Shown here in pieces: positions 1-6,606 of a stretch of DNA of 13,207 bases (position 1 is the first letter of the stretch; every line of letters begins with the position of its first letter). The notes beneath the pieces were generated by a model that saw only the letters and a list, made by a program, of their open reading frames with translations, was not told the DNA's origin and did no database searches. The position numbers were made by a program, and so were the translations under genes. The DNA comes from an uncultured Roseburia sp. (lineage in GTDB: Bacteria; Bacillota; Clostridia; Lachnospirales; Lachnospiraceae). The stretch covers positions 1 to 13,207 of the forward strand of contig CAJLGN010000011.1 of assembly GCA_905206195.1 (NCBI GenBank), in the 5' to 3' direction.

Positions 1-72
1 CTGCCCGCGGTAACGTTTTTATAAGGTTCTTTTTTTATTTTATTCTATATTCCCGAATTTACAAGTCTTTTC

Positions 73-101
73 TTGACTTTTGGGCATACGGGTATTATAA
101 A
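73..101 (+). promoter_or_regulatory. Sigma-A type promoter of murG
   Basis: A TTGACT -35 element at 73-78 and a TATAAA -10 element at 96-101 are separated by 17 bp. Transcription would start near 108 and leave a leader of about 28 nt before the murG ATG at 136. The -35 box coincides with the TTG at 73 that opens the longest reading frame, so that upstream start cannot be transcribed from this promoter. This is pattern matching only. Confidence 0.6.
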
Positions 102-135
102 TAGTGAAGTGGACCACAGGAAAGGGGTTTGTTCT

Positions 136-1200
136 ATGAAAAAAATTGTGATGACCGGGGGCGGCACCGCAGGGCATGTAACACCGAATATTGCACTGCT
201 CCCTGCCTTACAGAAAAAAGGTTATGAAATTACTTATATCGGTTCTTATGAAGGCATTGAAAAACGCTTGATTGAGGAACAAGGAATCCCCTATTACGGT
301 ATTTCCTCCGGTAAACTGCGCCGCTACTTTGACCCCAAGAATTTTTCTGATCCCTTTAAAGTGCTGAAAGGTTATAGACAGTCTGTGAAGCTTCTAAAGA
401 AGTTAAAACCAGATGTCGTTTTTTCCAAGGGCGGTTTCGTGTCCGTCCCTGTCGTGCTGGCGGCCAGGCATTGGAAAATCCCCGTCATTATCCACGAATC
501 AGATCTGACACCCGGACTTGCCAACCGAATCGCTATACCCAAGGCGACAAAGGTGTGCTGCAATTTCCCGGAAACCATAAATTATCTGCCGAAAGAAAAA
601 GCAGTCCTAACCGGCTCTCCAATTCGCGAGGAACTTTTATCCGGGGACGCCGCAAAGGGATTTGGTCTCTGCCACTTCCGTGAGCGCTCCAAGCCAACGA
701 TCCTAATCATCGGAGGCAGCAGTGGCTCCCGCGCGATCAACACAGCGATCCGTAACCTACTCCCGGAGCTACTGAAAAATCACAACATCATTCATATCTG
801 CGGAAAAGGCAATCTCGACGACACACTTGATTCCGTACCAGGCTATGCCCAATTTGAATACGCAAATCAGGAACTTGCCGATCTATTTGCCCTCGCTGAG
901 CTTGTGATCTCCCGGGCTGGCGCCAACGCAATCTGTGAACTCCTGGCTCTGCGTAAACCGAATATTCTGATTCCGCTCTCCATCGCTGCAAGCCGTGGGG
1001 ATCAGATTCTGAATGCAAACTCATTCCGCGCTCAGGGTTTCAGTTATGTTTTGGAGGAGGAATCCCTCACAAACACTACACTGTTGGAGGCCATCACACA
1101 CGTTTCTGACAAAAAAGATTCTTATATCCATGCCATGGAGCAGGGCAACGCGCACAACTCCATCGATACCATCATAGGTCTGATAGAGAATGCCACATAA
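136..1200 (+). CDS. murG: MurG, lipid II-forming N-acetylglucosaminyltransferase
   Basis: MurG transfers GlcNAc from UDP-GlcNAc to lipid I at the inner face of the membrane, making lipid II for peptidoglycan. The 354-residue product has the two-domain GT-B layout. The N-terminal glycine-rich loop GGGTAGH is at residues 8-14 with His14 in the catalytic position. FSKGGFVS is near 96-103 and HESD at 120-123. The second domain begins around the [10 protein letters not shown] loop (about 193). The UDP-binding segment [10 protein letters not shown] (259-268) is followed by RGDQILNA. The start is the ATG at 136: it has AGGAAAGGGG just upstream, and the longer TTG form would begin inside the promoter. 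The gene stands alone, away from any division/cell-wall cluster in this window, next to a convergent HIT gene. The [11 protein letters not shown] variant is, from memory, typical of Lachnospiraceae MurG; the family call itself is secure. Confidence 0.95.
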   Translation: MKKIVMTGGGTAGHVTPNIALLPALQKKGYEITYIGSYEGIEKRLIEEQGIPYYGISSGKLRRYFDPKNFSDPFKVLKGYRQSVKLLKKLKPDVVFSKGGFVSVPVVLAARHWKIPVIIHESDLTPGLANRIAIPKATKVCCNFPETINYLPKEKAVLTGSPIREELLSGDAAKGFGLCHFRERSKPTILIIGGSSGSRAINTAIRNLLPELLKNHNIIHICGKGNLDDTLDSVPGYAQFEYANQELADLFALAELVISRAGANAICELLALRKPNILIPLSIAASRGDQILNANSFRAQGFSYVLEEESLTNTTLLEAITHVSDKKDSYIHAMEQGNAHNSIDTIIGLIENAT

Positions 1201-1358
1201 AAATAACTGAATCACAACAGGCTGCCACGAAATCTAAGCACTTTTTTCCTGTAGAATTGTAGCAAGAAACGCCACACGGTGAACTTGACCTAAACTTATT
1301 CTTGCTAAAATCCCGCAAAAAATCGATTGTCTGGATTCACAGCAGCCTTCTCTTGGCT

Positions 1359-1778
1359 CTAATCGCACTTTAAAGAATCTCGAACCTTTGCCATCTCCTC
1401 CGCAGAAAACATCTCCTGCGTCCACTGCAAAATATCGCTATTCTGTGCCCCTCGGTAACGTGGGATCAGGTGCATATGGAAATGGAATACCGTCTGTCCA
1501 GCCACCTCGCCGTTATTCTGCAGAATATTAAATCCGTCACATCCGAGGACCCCTGCCATGTGAATCGCCAGCTTTTTTGCCAGCTTCATTGCCCGACCTG
1601 CCACCTCTTCATCAATCTCGTAGATGTCAGCACAGTGCGCCTTCGGTAGAATCAGTGCATGCCCTTTGGCCGCTGGAGCAAGGTCGAGAATTACCCGGAA
1701 CATCTCATCCTCATAAATTGTATTTGAGGGAATCTCCCCCGCGACAATTTTGCAAAAAATACAGTCTTCTTTTCCCAT
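1359..1778 (-). CDS. HIT family (histidine triad) protein
   Basis: This 139-residue protein belongs to the histidine triad superfamily of nucleotide hydrolases/transferases (HinT/Hit type), which cleave nucleoside phosphoramidates or dinucleotides through a nucleotidyl-histidine intermediate. The motif H-F-H-M-H-L is at residues 99-104, preceded by the usual NILQNNGEVAGQTVFH stretch. A CIFC pair at residues 6-9 together with His48 and a triad histidine suggests the zinc site seen in many bacterial members. The ATG at 1778 is chosen because GGAGGA lies directly upstream; the in-frame TTG at 1790 is part of that ribosome site. The length is normal for the family. It is divergent to the histidine kinase gene and convergent with murG. 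The exact substrate cannot be read from the sequence. I found no convincing promoter in the short upstream gap. Confidence 0.93.
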   Translation of the reverse strand: MGKEDCIFCKIVAGEIPSNTIYEDEMFRVILDLAPAAKGHALILPKAHCADIYEIDEEVAGRAMKLAKKLAIHMAGVLGCDGFNILQNNGEVAGQTVFHFHMHLIPRYRGAQNSDILQWTQEMFSAEEMAKVRDSLKCD

Positions 1779-1801
1779 TTTTTCCTCCAATTTCTTACAG
1801 C

Positions 1802-1808
1802 TGTCGAA
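1802..1808 (+). promoter_or_regulatory. Spo0A-box-like heptamer TGTCGAA
   Basis: TGTCGAA matches the core of the Spo0A-P binding site. It lies between the divergent HIT and histidine kinase genes, about 20 bp upstream of the kinase -35 box (centre near -58). A heptamer like this is expected about once or twice by chance on both strands of a window this size, so only its position next to a kinase gene makes it worth noting. Confidence 0.25.
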
Positions 1809-1827
1809 TTTTGTTGTACTTTTGTGG

Positions 1828-1856
1828 TTGAACTTCGTTTGTGCAGATGTTAAACT
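1828..1856 (+). promoter_or_regulatory. Sigma-A type promoter of the histidine kinase gene
   Basis: TTGAAC at 1828-1833 and TAAACT at 1851-1856 are spaced by 17 bp. Transcription would start near 1863. The GTG at 1841 and ATG at 1847, possible upstream starts for the kinase, lie inside this promoter. This favours the later TTG at 1907. Confidence 0.5.
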
Positions 1857-1894
1857 ATTTTGTACAGTCTATGTTAACGTTTTCCAGATCAGGT

Positions 1895-1901
1895 GGAGGG
1901 G
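1895..1901 (+). promoter_or_regulatory. Ribosome binding site deciding a TTG start
   Basis: GGAGGGG lies 5 nt before the TTG at 1907. No comparable site precedes the upstream in-frame GTG (1841) or ATGs (1847, 1871). It fixes the start of the histidine kinase. Confidence 0.7.
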
Positions 1902-1906
1902 ACACA

Positions 1907-2554
1907 TTGCTAACCAACAAGGATTACCTTAATATTTTTCATGAAGTAAAAAATTCGATTACTTTAGTCAACGGTTCCATGCAGCTAGTTGCAAAAAAGC
2001 ATCCGGAAGTGCTTGATTTTGACTACTGGAACGAGGCTATGTCAGAAATCGATTTTCTTAAAAATATGGTGACCCAACTCTCCTCTGCCCGTTTGTGCGA
2101 TAACTTAAATCTGATGCAGATTAACATTTACTCTTTCATGCACCAGATTACCTCCGCGATCCGGGCTCTGTCATGGAATAATTTTGTCTGTAATATGGTA
2201 CTTGAGGACGACCTTCCACTCATCGAACTGGATCCGCAGCTATTAAAGCAGGCCATCGTCAACATCATCAAGAATGCCTACGAAGCGATGCATAACTCTG
2301 GCACTGTCAATCTTCATATCTACTCTGAAAATAGCATGATGCACATCTCCGTACAGGATTTTGGCGGCGGCTTAGCGCCGGCTATTGCAGACTCAATCTT
2401 TCAGCCATTCATCACCTCCAAAACAGGTGGAAGCGGGCTTGGACTTGTCATCACACGGCAAATTGCCGAATCTCATCACGGTACACTGGAATGTATATCG
2501 CGCCCTGGAGACGGCTGCACCTTTATTATCTCACTCCCGCTTACGCAAAATTGA
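1907..2554 (+). CDS. Small soluble sensor-type histidine kinase
   Basis: This 215-residue protein has only the two kinase core modules. A short dimerisation/phosphoacceptor region carries the H-box HEVKN (His12) near the very N-terminus. A HATPase_c domain has the N-box NIIKNAYEAM (about 119-128), the G1 box DFGGG (151-155), an F-box-like IFQPFITSKTGG, and the G2 box GSGLGL. The H-box has Ser where many kinases have Pro. There is no membrane segment, PAS or other sensor domain, and no response regulator gene lies beside it, so it is an orphan whose input and partner are unknown. The TTG start is supported by GGAGGGG 5 nt upstream and by a promoter covering the earlier candidate starts. Its 3' end overlaps the convergent flavoprotein gene by 14 bp. 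The position of a Spo0A-box-like site upstream hints at, but does not prove, a link to sporulation signalling. Confidence 0.88.
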   Translation: MLTNKDYLNIFHEVKNSITLVNGSMQLVAKKHPEVLDFDYWNEAMSEIDFLKNMVTQLSSARLCDNLNLMQINIYSFMHQITSAIRALSWNNFVCNMVLEDDLPLIELDPQLLKQAIVNIIKNAYEAMHNSGTVNLHIYSENSMMHISVQDFGGGLAPAIADSIFQPFITSKTGGSGLGLVITRQIAESHHGTLECISRPGDGCTFIISLPLTQN

Positions 2555-3533
2555 ATATTGAATCGAGCATGCGCAAGATCTTAAAATTTCCCTTTGCAGT
2601 CATCTCGCCTGTCATAAAAGCCCGCTGGAATGTCATTCTTCCTCCAATGATCCCATCCATGACCTCCGGTGAGAGCTTCGCATAGATATCAATGTTCTCC
2701 TCCTGCCCATAATAAATCGTCAATTCCTCCTGATTCACTCCGATAAACAGCGGCTTTTTTCGATTTGCCAAAAGAAACAAATACCGTGCACAAAAACCCT
2801 CCTGCGGCGTAAACTTCTCTTTAAACCGTTCAATATAAACGGTATCATCACCCTGGTCAGCCTTCCCCATCATATCCTTGAACATCGATGCCAGTTCCCG
2901 GATATCCTCCTTCTGCTTTTTGACATAAGTGTCATCGGATACATACTTGGATAACTGCTCACTCTCCTGCGGCGTGAGTTCCATCTGTGGCGTGCGCAAG
3001 ACACTCTGCTTAACCGCCTGGTTGCTGGTCGGAAGACTTTTCATCTTCTGCGAGATCGTGCGATACAAATTCTCTGCTTTTTTCTCGATGATAACGGTAT
3101 AGTCTTTGTTCATTTCAAAGCTGACAAGATCTTCCACATACCCACAAAGTCCCGGGCATGGCAATCCACCCAGAATCTCCCATGCATTTGCCAGCGTCAT
3201 CTCGCCCTCCCGCTCGCCGTAGGTCGTGGACATGACGATCGGCTGCATATATGTCGCCTGAATCTTCTCCTTGTCCCCATACAGCCAGCAGGCATCCAGA
3301 AACTGCTGCATATAACCGCCAATCCCCAGCCATTCCACAGTCGTCGCCAGTATGATGCCATCCGCCTCCTTCATCGTCTGGGGAAGTGTAGCAATCTCAT
3401 TCTTATGCTCAAATATATTAATCCTCTCCACTGCAACGCGCAGCTCACGCAACACCTCTTCCATTTTATTTAGCACATATAGGGTCGGATCATCCAGCAA
3501 ACCTCTTCCACCGTAATAAATATTTACTTTCAT
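2541..3533 (-). CDS. Flavodoxin-like / SCP2 sterol-carrier fusion protein
   Basis: The 330-residue product appears to join two domains. Residues 1 to about 160 look like a flavodoxin/NAD(P)H-dependent FMN reductase fold: a first beta strand KVNIYYGG, a central strand with ADGIILATTVEWLGIGGYMQQFLDA (57-81), and the strand PIVMSTTYGEREGE (98-111). A polar, probably helical linker follows at about 165-235. The C-terminal part (about 236-330) ends in GGRMTFQRAFMTGEMTAKGNFKILRMLD, the typical closing segment of SCP2 lipid-carrier domains. This suggests a flavin-dependent redox protein acting on a hydrophobic ligand, which is inference. The ATG at 3533 has GGAGG upstream and a promoter at 3583-3611. 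No signal peptide or membrane segment is seen. The stop codon lies inside the end of the convergent kinase gene. Confidence 0.78.
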   Translation of the reverse strand: MKVNIYYGGRGLLDDPTLYVLNKMEEVLRELRVAVERINIFEHKNEIATLPQTMKEADGIILATTVEWLGIGGYMQQFLDACWLYGDKEKIQATYMQPIVMSTTYGEREGEMTLANAWEILGGLPCPGLCGYVEDLVSFEMNKDYTVIIEKKAENLYRTISQKMKSLPTSNQAVKQSVLRTPQMELTPQESEQLSKYVSDDTYVKKQKEDIRELASMFKDMMGKADQGDDTVYIERFKEKFTPQEGFCARYLFLLANRKKPLFIGVNQEELTIYYGQEENIDIYAKLSPEVMDGIIGGRMTFQRAFMTGEMTAKGNFKILRMLDSIFNFA

Positions 3534-3582
3534 TCACAGCCTCCATTCAGCTCATAGACTCTTTCGTTAAAACACTCTTCTC

Positions 3583-3611
3583 AGTATATAAACTTTCTTC
3601 CCCAAAATCAA
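3583..3611 (-). promoter_or_regulatory. Sigma-A type promoter of the flavodoxin/SCP2 gene
   Basis: Read on the minus strand, TTGATT (3611-3606) and TATACT (3588-3583) are 17 bp apart. Transcription would begin near 3576, about 43 nt before the ATG at 3533. The -35 box overlaps the last codons and stop of the upstream rhomboid gene, so the flavoprotein can be transcribed separately from it. Confidence 0.55.
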
Positions 3612-4660
3612 TATTTTTGATATTTTCTGTGATATAAAACCATCGCGGTGAGAAATCCCGATAGGGCACCGCCTACATGACACCAGGCATCAACACCGCT
3701 TGTCGTGAAACCATAATAGGTTGTGAGTGCAAGCATAAACAGGACTTTTCTCACTGTGGCTCCTCCCATGCGTCCTCTGTCGCAAATTGCCATCCACAAA
3801 AATCCGCCGATAATCCCGAATACCGCACCGGATGCCCCCGCTGATACCGCATAAGCCCCCTGCCAAAGCATCATCCCAAAGGAAAGTAGGCTGCCACCCA
3901 GCAAAGAGACCATGTAGATTGCCAACATGCGCAGATGCCCCGCAATCCGCTCCACACGAAATCCCATACAGCAAAGAATGAGCATATTATTTACCAGATG
4001 CGCCGCGCCAAAATGGAGAAATCCAGCTGTGAAAAGCCTCCACCATTGGTGTTCATAAAGAAGCAGTGCCGGGTGCATCCCGCCGTGCGCAGCAATGAAT
4101 CTTCCATCTGTCGTATCTCCGAAAAATTCCAGAATGAGGTATACGATAAAATTGATAGCAACCAGCCCGATCGTCACCCAGGGCATAGACTGGTCAAATC
4201 TCAACCTTTTAGCTTTTTCTCCCGCATCAAGTTGTCCACGCGTCAACTCTTCACATGCCCGGCGCAGACCCAAAAACTCTCCCGGTTGATTCTCATAGAC
4301 CAACAATCTTCTCTCTCCGGGAAGAAATCCCCACACATTACAGCACTGTGTACACAGAGATCTCAACATTTCCCCGGATTCGCCAACCAGCAACGTGAGC
4401 GTCTCCACATGATACACTGGAAATCCCTCGGGAAAGTCTGTCAATATTCCCTTTGGATGATAAAAGTTCCCTTTGACCCGCTCCTCCATGATCCTGTGCT
4501 GCTCCGCTGTCACGCAGGAGCCATGTCTTAAATCGATAACCAGAACGACATAAAAACCCTCGTTCCAATATTTGTAATAGAGCCCAACTTCCTCTGGCTT
4601 TCCCTTAAGGAACCGATATCCCTCTCTGCAAAACATCTCGTCTATTTCTCTGCATGCCAT
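3608..4660 (-). CDS. Rhomboid family intramembrane serine protease
   Basis: Rhomboids cut transmembrane segments of substrate proteins inside the lipid bilayer. The 350-residue product has a soluble N-terminal region (about 1-155) of unrecognised type, then a six- to seven-helix rhomboid core beginning near 158. The core shows WWRLFTAGFLHFGAAHLVNNM with His221 and Asn225 of the HxxxN motif, GASGAVFG with catalytic Ser277, and CHVGGALSGF with catalytic His328. All catalytic positions are present, so it should be active. The ATG at 4660 is preferred over the upstream in-frame start at 4729: GAGGATAGAG precedes it, and the promoter at 4695-4723 lies within the extra coding stretch. It follows the Tad-operon FHA gene in the same direction, but its own promoter suggests independent expression. 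Its substrate is unknown; membrane-anchored TadE-like proteins next door are possible but unproven. Confidence 0.92.
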   Translation of the reverse strand: MACREIDEMFCREGYRFLKGKPEEVGLYYKYWNEGFYVVLVIDLRHGSCVTAEQHRIMEERVKGNFYHPKGILTDFPEGFPVYHVETLTLLVGESGEMLRSLCTQCCNVWGFLPGERRLLVYENQPGEFLGLRRACEELTRGQLDAGEKAKRLRFDQSMPWVTIGLVAINFIVYLILEFFGDTTDGRFIAAHGGMHPALLLYEHQWWRLFTAGFLHFGAAHLVNNMLILCCMGFRVERIAGHLRMLAIYMVSLLGGSLLSFGMMLWQGAYAVSAGASGAVFGIIGGFLWMAICDRGRMGGATVRKVLFMLALTTYYGFTTSGVDAWCHVGGALSGFLTAMVLYHRKYQKY

Positions 4661-4694
4661 CTCTATCCTCACGCCCTTCCTTATCAATACCGTT

Positions 4695-4723
4695 ATTATA
4701 GAGATTCGGCTGACAGAATGCAA
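4695..4723 (-). promoter_or_regulatory. Sigma-A type promoter of the rhomboid gene
   Basis: On the minus strand TTGCAT (4723-4718) is followed after 17 bp by a perfect TATAAT (4700-4695). Transcription would start near 4688, giving a leader of about 28 nt before the ATG at 4660. It sits in the gap after the FHA gene and marks the rhomboid as a separate transcription unit, although read-through from the Tad operon remains possible because no terminator is visible. Confidence 0.62.
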
Positions 4724-4744
4724 ATCCACGCAGCCTGTATTTTC

Positions 4745-5965
4745 TTAAATAAATCTAAATTTTTCATTGGCAAAGATCACGACTTCATTTTTCTTAAGAC
4801 TCACTTTCCTCTTATAATCCAGTATCTCTCCCCCTACGCAGGTTCCATTGGCCGAGTTGAGATCCTCGATAAAGTAAACCTCCTCCTTCCGGGTGATCTT
4901 TGCATGCTGCCTGCTGACAGTTGGACTTGGAATGTAGCCGCTGCATCCCTGCTCACTCCCGATGAGATAAGGTATTTCAGTGATGACAAGATCTTTAAAA
5001 CTTTCCTCTCCTTCATAGCGCAACACCCCATTCACTTTCCCCCTAATCTCCGACAGCAAAACCGTCGGGCGCACCACCAATTTTTCTCCCTCCGGTTCAG
5101 GTTCAAAGACAAATTCCTCCTTGCCTTGGCGCATCCCTCCCCAATGTACAGGAAAAATCTTCTCTTTTGGCTTCGCTCCGCTGCCGGGTAATCGGCGAAA
5201 CCACTCCAATTTTCTCCCCCCGATCAGGGAATCCCACCCCTGTTTTGCGGCAATGCGGAGCCTTTCTATCAACCCATCTTTCTCTTTCGATGTATCGCTC
5301 TGTTCCAATTTCTCTTTGTGTATCTGCACTTCTGCTTTGGACTGCTGGATGCTCTTTTCTACTTCCCCCTTCTGCCCAAGTCCCGGCTCGGCAGTTGGCG
5401 TATCCTGCACTTCTTCTTGTCCATAAGATATGCAGAGCAGATTCTTCAGCTCTCTTAGGCTTCCCTCTCCCCCGACTCTCACAGCGTGATCGTACATCTC
5501 ATATGCCATTTTTAGCGCCCGCTCATCCCGATGATCCAGCTTGGTGAGCAGGTATTCCATGAAATTCGTAAATGCTTCCCCCGTGCCTTTTTGACTTCCA
5601 GGATAATAACAAAAATAAATCTGTTCACTCCGGCAATCCACAAAGACACTCTCCGGCAAAAGCAGCAATCCTTCCGCCTGCAGAAGAATGCTCTCTAGAA
5701 TTTCCACCGATTCATAAACACCCATCAGAATTTTACATAACAATTCCAGCCCCAATTCTGCACATTCAAGTCTCGTATCCAGGGCTTGCTTTCCCGTAAT
5801 GTCGTACCACAGACAGTTTCCTCCGTCCTCCCTAACACACTCTGCAAATAATATATTTTGTCCTGACACACTGGCAATCATACGCTCCTCCCAGGGTGCC
5901 AGATCAATCTCCTGCTCCAAAACCATATAACTCGCCGTCAGCTTTCTGATATAATCCATCTTCAT
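4745..5965 (-). CDS. DUF6382 and FHA domain protein
   Basis: The 406-residue protein has an N-terminal region (about 1-180) resembling DUF6382, shown by the pattern YIRKL..SYMVLEQ, WYDITGKQALDTRLE and LLLLPESVFVD...FCYYPGS. A charged low-complexity linker spans about 185-300. The C-terminal FHA domain (about 330-406) has LIGSEQGCSGYIPSPTVSRQHAKI and NSANGTCVGG. Ser351, Arg352, His354 and the NGT of FHA phosphothreonine pockets are present. It is likely a cytoplasmic adaptor reading Thr phosphorylation; no kinase gene lies in the window. As the last gene of the Tad operon it may tune pilus assembly (inference). The start at 5965 is chosen because the family pattern begins there, although it has only a distant AGGA and overlaps the preceding gene by 62 bp. 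An ATG at 5881 with GGGAGGAG 4 nt upstream would avoid the overlap but remove the first 28 residues. Confidence 0.87.
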   Translation of the reverse strand: MKMDYIRKLTASYMVLEQEIDLAPWEERMIASVSGQNILFAECVREDGGNCLWYDITGKQALDTRLECAELGLELLCKILMGVYESVEILESILLQAEGLLLLPESVFVDCRSEQIYFCYYPGSQKGTGEAFTNFMEYLLTKLDHRDERALKMAYEMYDHAVRVGGEGSLRELKNLLCISYGQEEVQDTPTAEPGLGQKGEVEKSIQQSKAEVQIHKEKLEQSDTSKEKDGLIERLRIAAKQGWDSLIGGRKLEWFRRLPGSGAKPKEKIFPVHWGGMRQGKEEFVFEPEPEGEKLVVRPTVLLSEIRGKVNGVLRYEGEESFKDLVITEIPYLIGSEQGCSGYIPSPTVSRQHAKITRKEEVYFIEDLNSANGTCVGGEILDYKRKVSLKKNEVVIFANEKFRFI

Positions 5966-6170
5966 TTTCTGTAATACTTCCTATCCTTTGCCAAAAATAA
6001 AATTTTTCTATGATATCCATTTCTGCCTCCCCCTGGATAGCAATGGCTGTATCTCTGCACTCAGTATACATCTGAATCCCACTTTCCATTGTAAATGCGA
6101 ACAAAAACAGCAGCACCGCTAGAATAATCGCAGCCTCGACCGTCAAACTCCCTCGCACACACCCTATCAT
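5904..6170 (-). CDS. Small TadE-like pseudopilin
   Basis: The 88-residue protein has a short basic leader ending in Gly7, followed by SLTVE and a hydrophobic helix (about 13-33). Gly at -1 and Glu at +5 (Glu12) make a textbook type IV prepilin peptidase site, and the hydrophobic region begins with the TadE-like TVEAA pattern. The remainder is short, polar and probably extracytoplasmic. It starts with an ATGA overlap with the peptidase gene that would process it, which suggests coupled translation. It is probably a minor subunit or assembly factor of the Tad pilus. It is shorter than canonical TadE, so the call is by N-terminal pattern and context. Its last 62 nt are also read as the start of the FHA gene in another frame. 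Confidence 0.82.
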   Translation of the reverse strand: MIGCVRGSLTVEAAIILAVLLFLFAFTMESGIQMYTECRDTAIAIQGEAEMDIIEKFYFWQRIGSITENEDGLYQKADGELYGFGAGD

Positions 6171-6604
6171 CCCAGCTGGAATAGATATGCGGCCAGAAGA
6201 AATGGCAAAAACGGCACTCTGTAACTTCTCTTCTTTTTCTTTATCACAAGTAAAAATAATGCCACACCTCCCACCAGCAGCAATGCCGTCATAAGCAGTC
6301 TTAAATTATCCCAAAATCCGAGAAATAATCCACTGACCATCAGCATCATTCCATCCCCCAGGCCGATACATTCTCCTCCACCCCAGGAAATCAGAAGTAT
6401 CACAACTCCCACTCCCACACCGCCAAGCAGATCTACGAGCGTATGTTCCTCATAGAGCAGATGCAAGATTAGTCCTGCAATCCCAGCAACAAACAGCATC
6501 TGCAAATAGACGCGCTGCTCCTTCCAGTCCTTGTAAGCAGCCATACCGAGCACCCCCAAAAGCACTGTCTCTCCAACCAAACAAATCCCCCCTCCTTCCC
6601 CCAT
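6167..6604 (-). CDS. tadV: Prepilin peptidase, A24 family, TadV/CpaA-like
   Basis: This is a membrane aspartyl protease that removes the leader from Flp pilin and TadE-like pseudopilins. The 145-residue product is almost wholly hydrophobic, with about five to six membrane helices. It keeps both catalytic aspartates: Asp26 in MAAYKDWKEQRV and Asp84 in ECIGLGDGMM (the GxGD motif). It lacks the N-methylation domain of larger PilD enzymes, as expected for TadV/CpaA. The ATG at 6604 is chosen because GGAGG lies 7 nt upstream. The longer reading frame to 6691 would run into the preceding gene, which ends at 6607. It overlaps the next gene by ATGA. This is the only prepilin peptidase in the window, so it probably serves all pilin-like proteins of the operon. 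Confidence 0.92.
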   Translation of the reverse strand: MGEGGGICLVGETVLLGVLGMAAYKDWKEQRVYLQMLFVAGIAGLILHLLYEEHTLVDLLGGVGVGVVILLISWGGGECIGLGDGMMLMVSGLFLGFWDNLRLLMTALLLVGGVALFLLVIKKKKRSYRVPFLPFLLAAYLFQLG

Positions 6605-6606
6605 CT

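Noticed and set aside
1..40. Possible terminator tail of an upstream gene (T-rich stretch after CCCGCGG)
   Set aside because: Any hairpin would lie mostly outside the window, so it cannot be judged.
1260..1307. 9-bp inverted repeat TAGCAAGAA / TTCTTGCTA between the convergent murG and HIT genes
   Set aside because: The loop is about 30 nt, no T-run follows on either strand, and one or two such repeats are expected by chance in this window. It is not a credible terminator.
1234..1425. 63-codon minus-strand frame after the HIT gene
   Set aside because: It overlaps the HIT gene in another frame, lacks a ribosome site and resembles nothing.
3604..3626. AT-rich palindrome ATCAA/TTGAT near the rhomboid stop
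   Set aside because: A 5-bp AT stem is too weak for an intrinsic terminator, and part of it serves as the -35 box of the flavoprotein promoter.
3642..3650. ATCGCGGTG, shared with the core of the 25-bp inverted repeats
   Set aside because: Only 9 bp match, within the rhomboid coding sequence, with no extended similarity; probably chance.
3935..4531. 198-codon open frame on the plus strand
   Set aside because: It is antisense to the rhomboid gene, with low-complexity composition and no motif.
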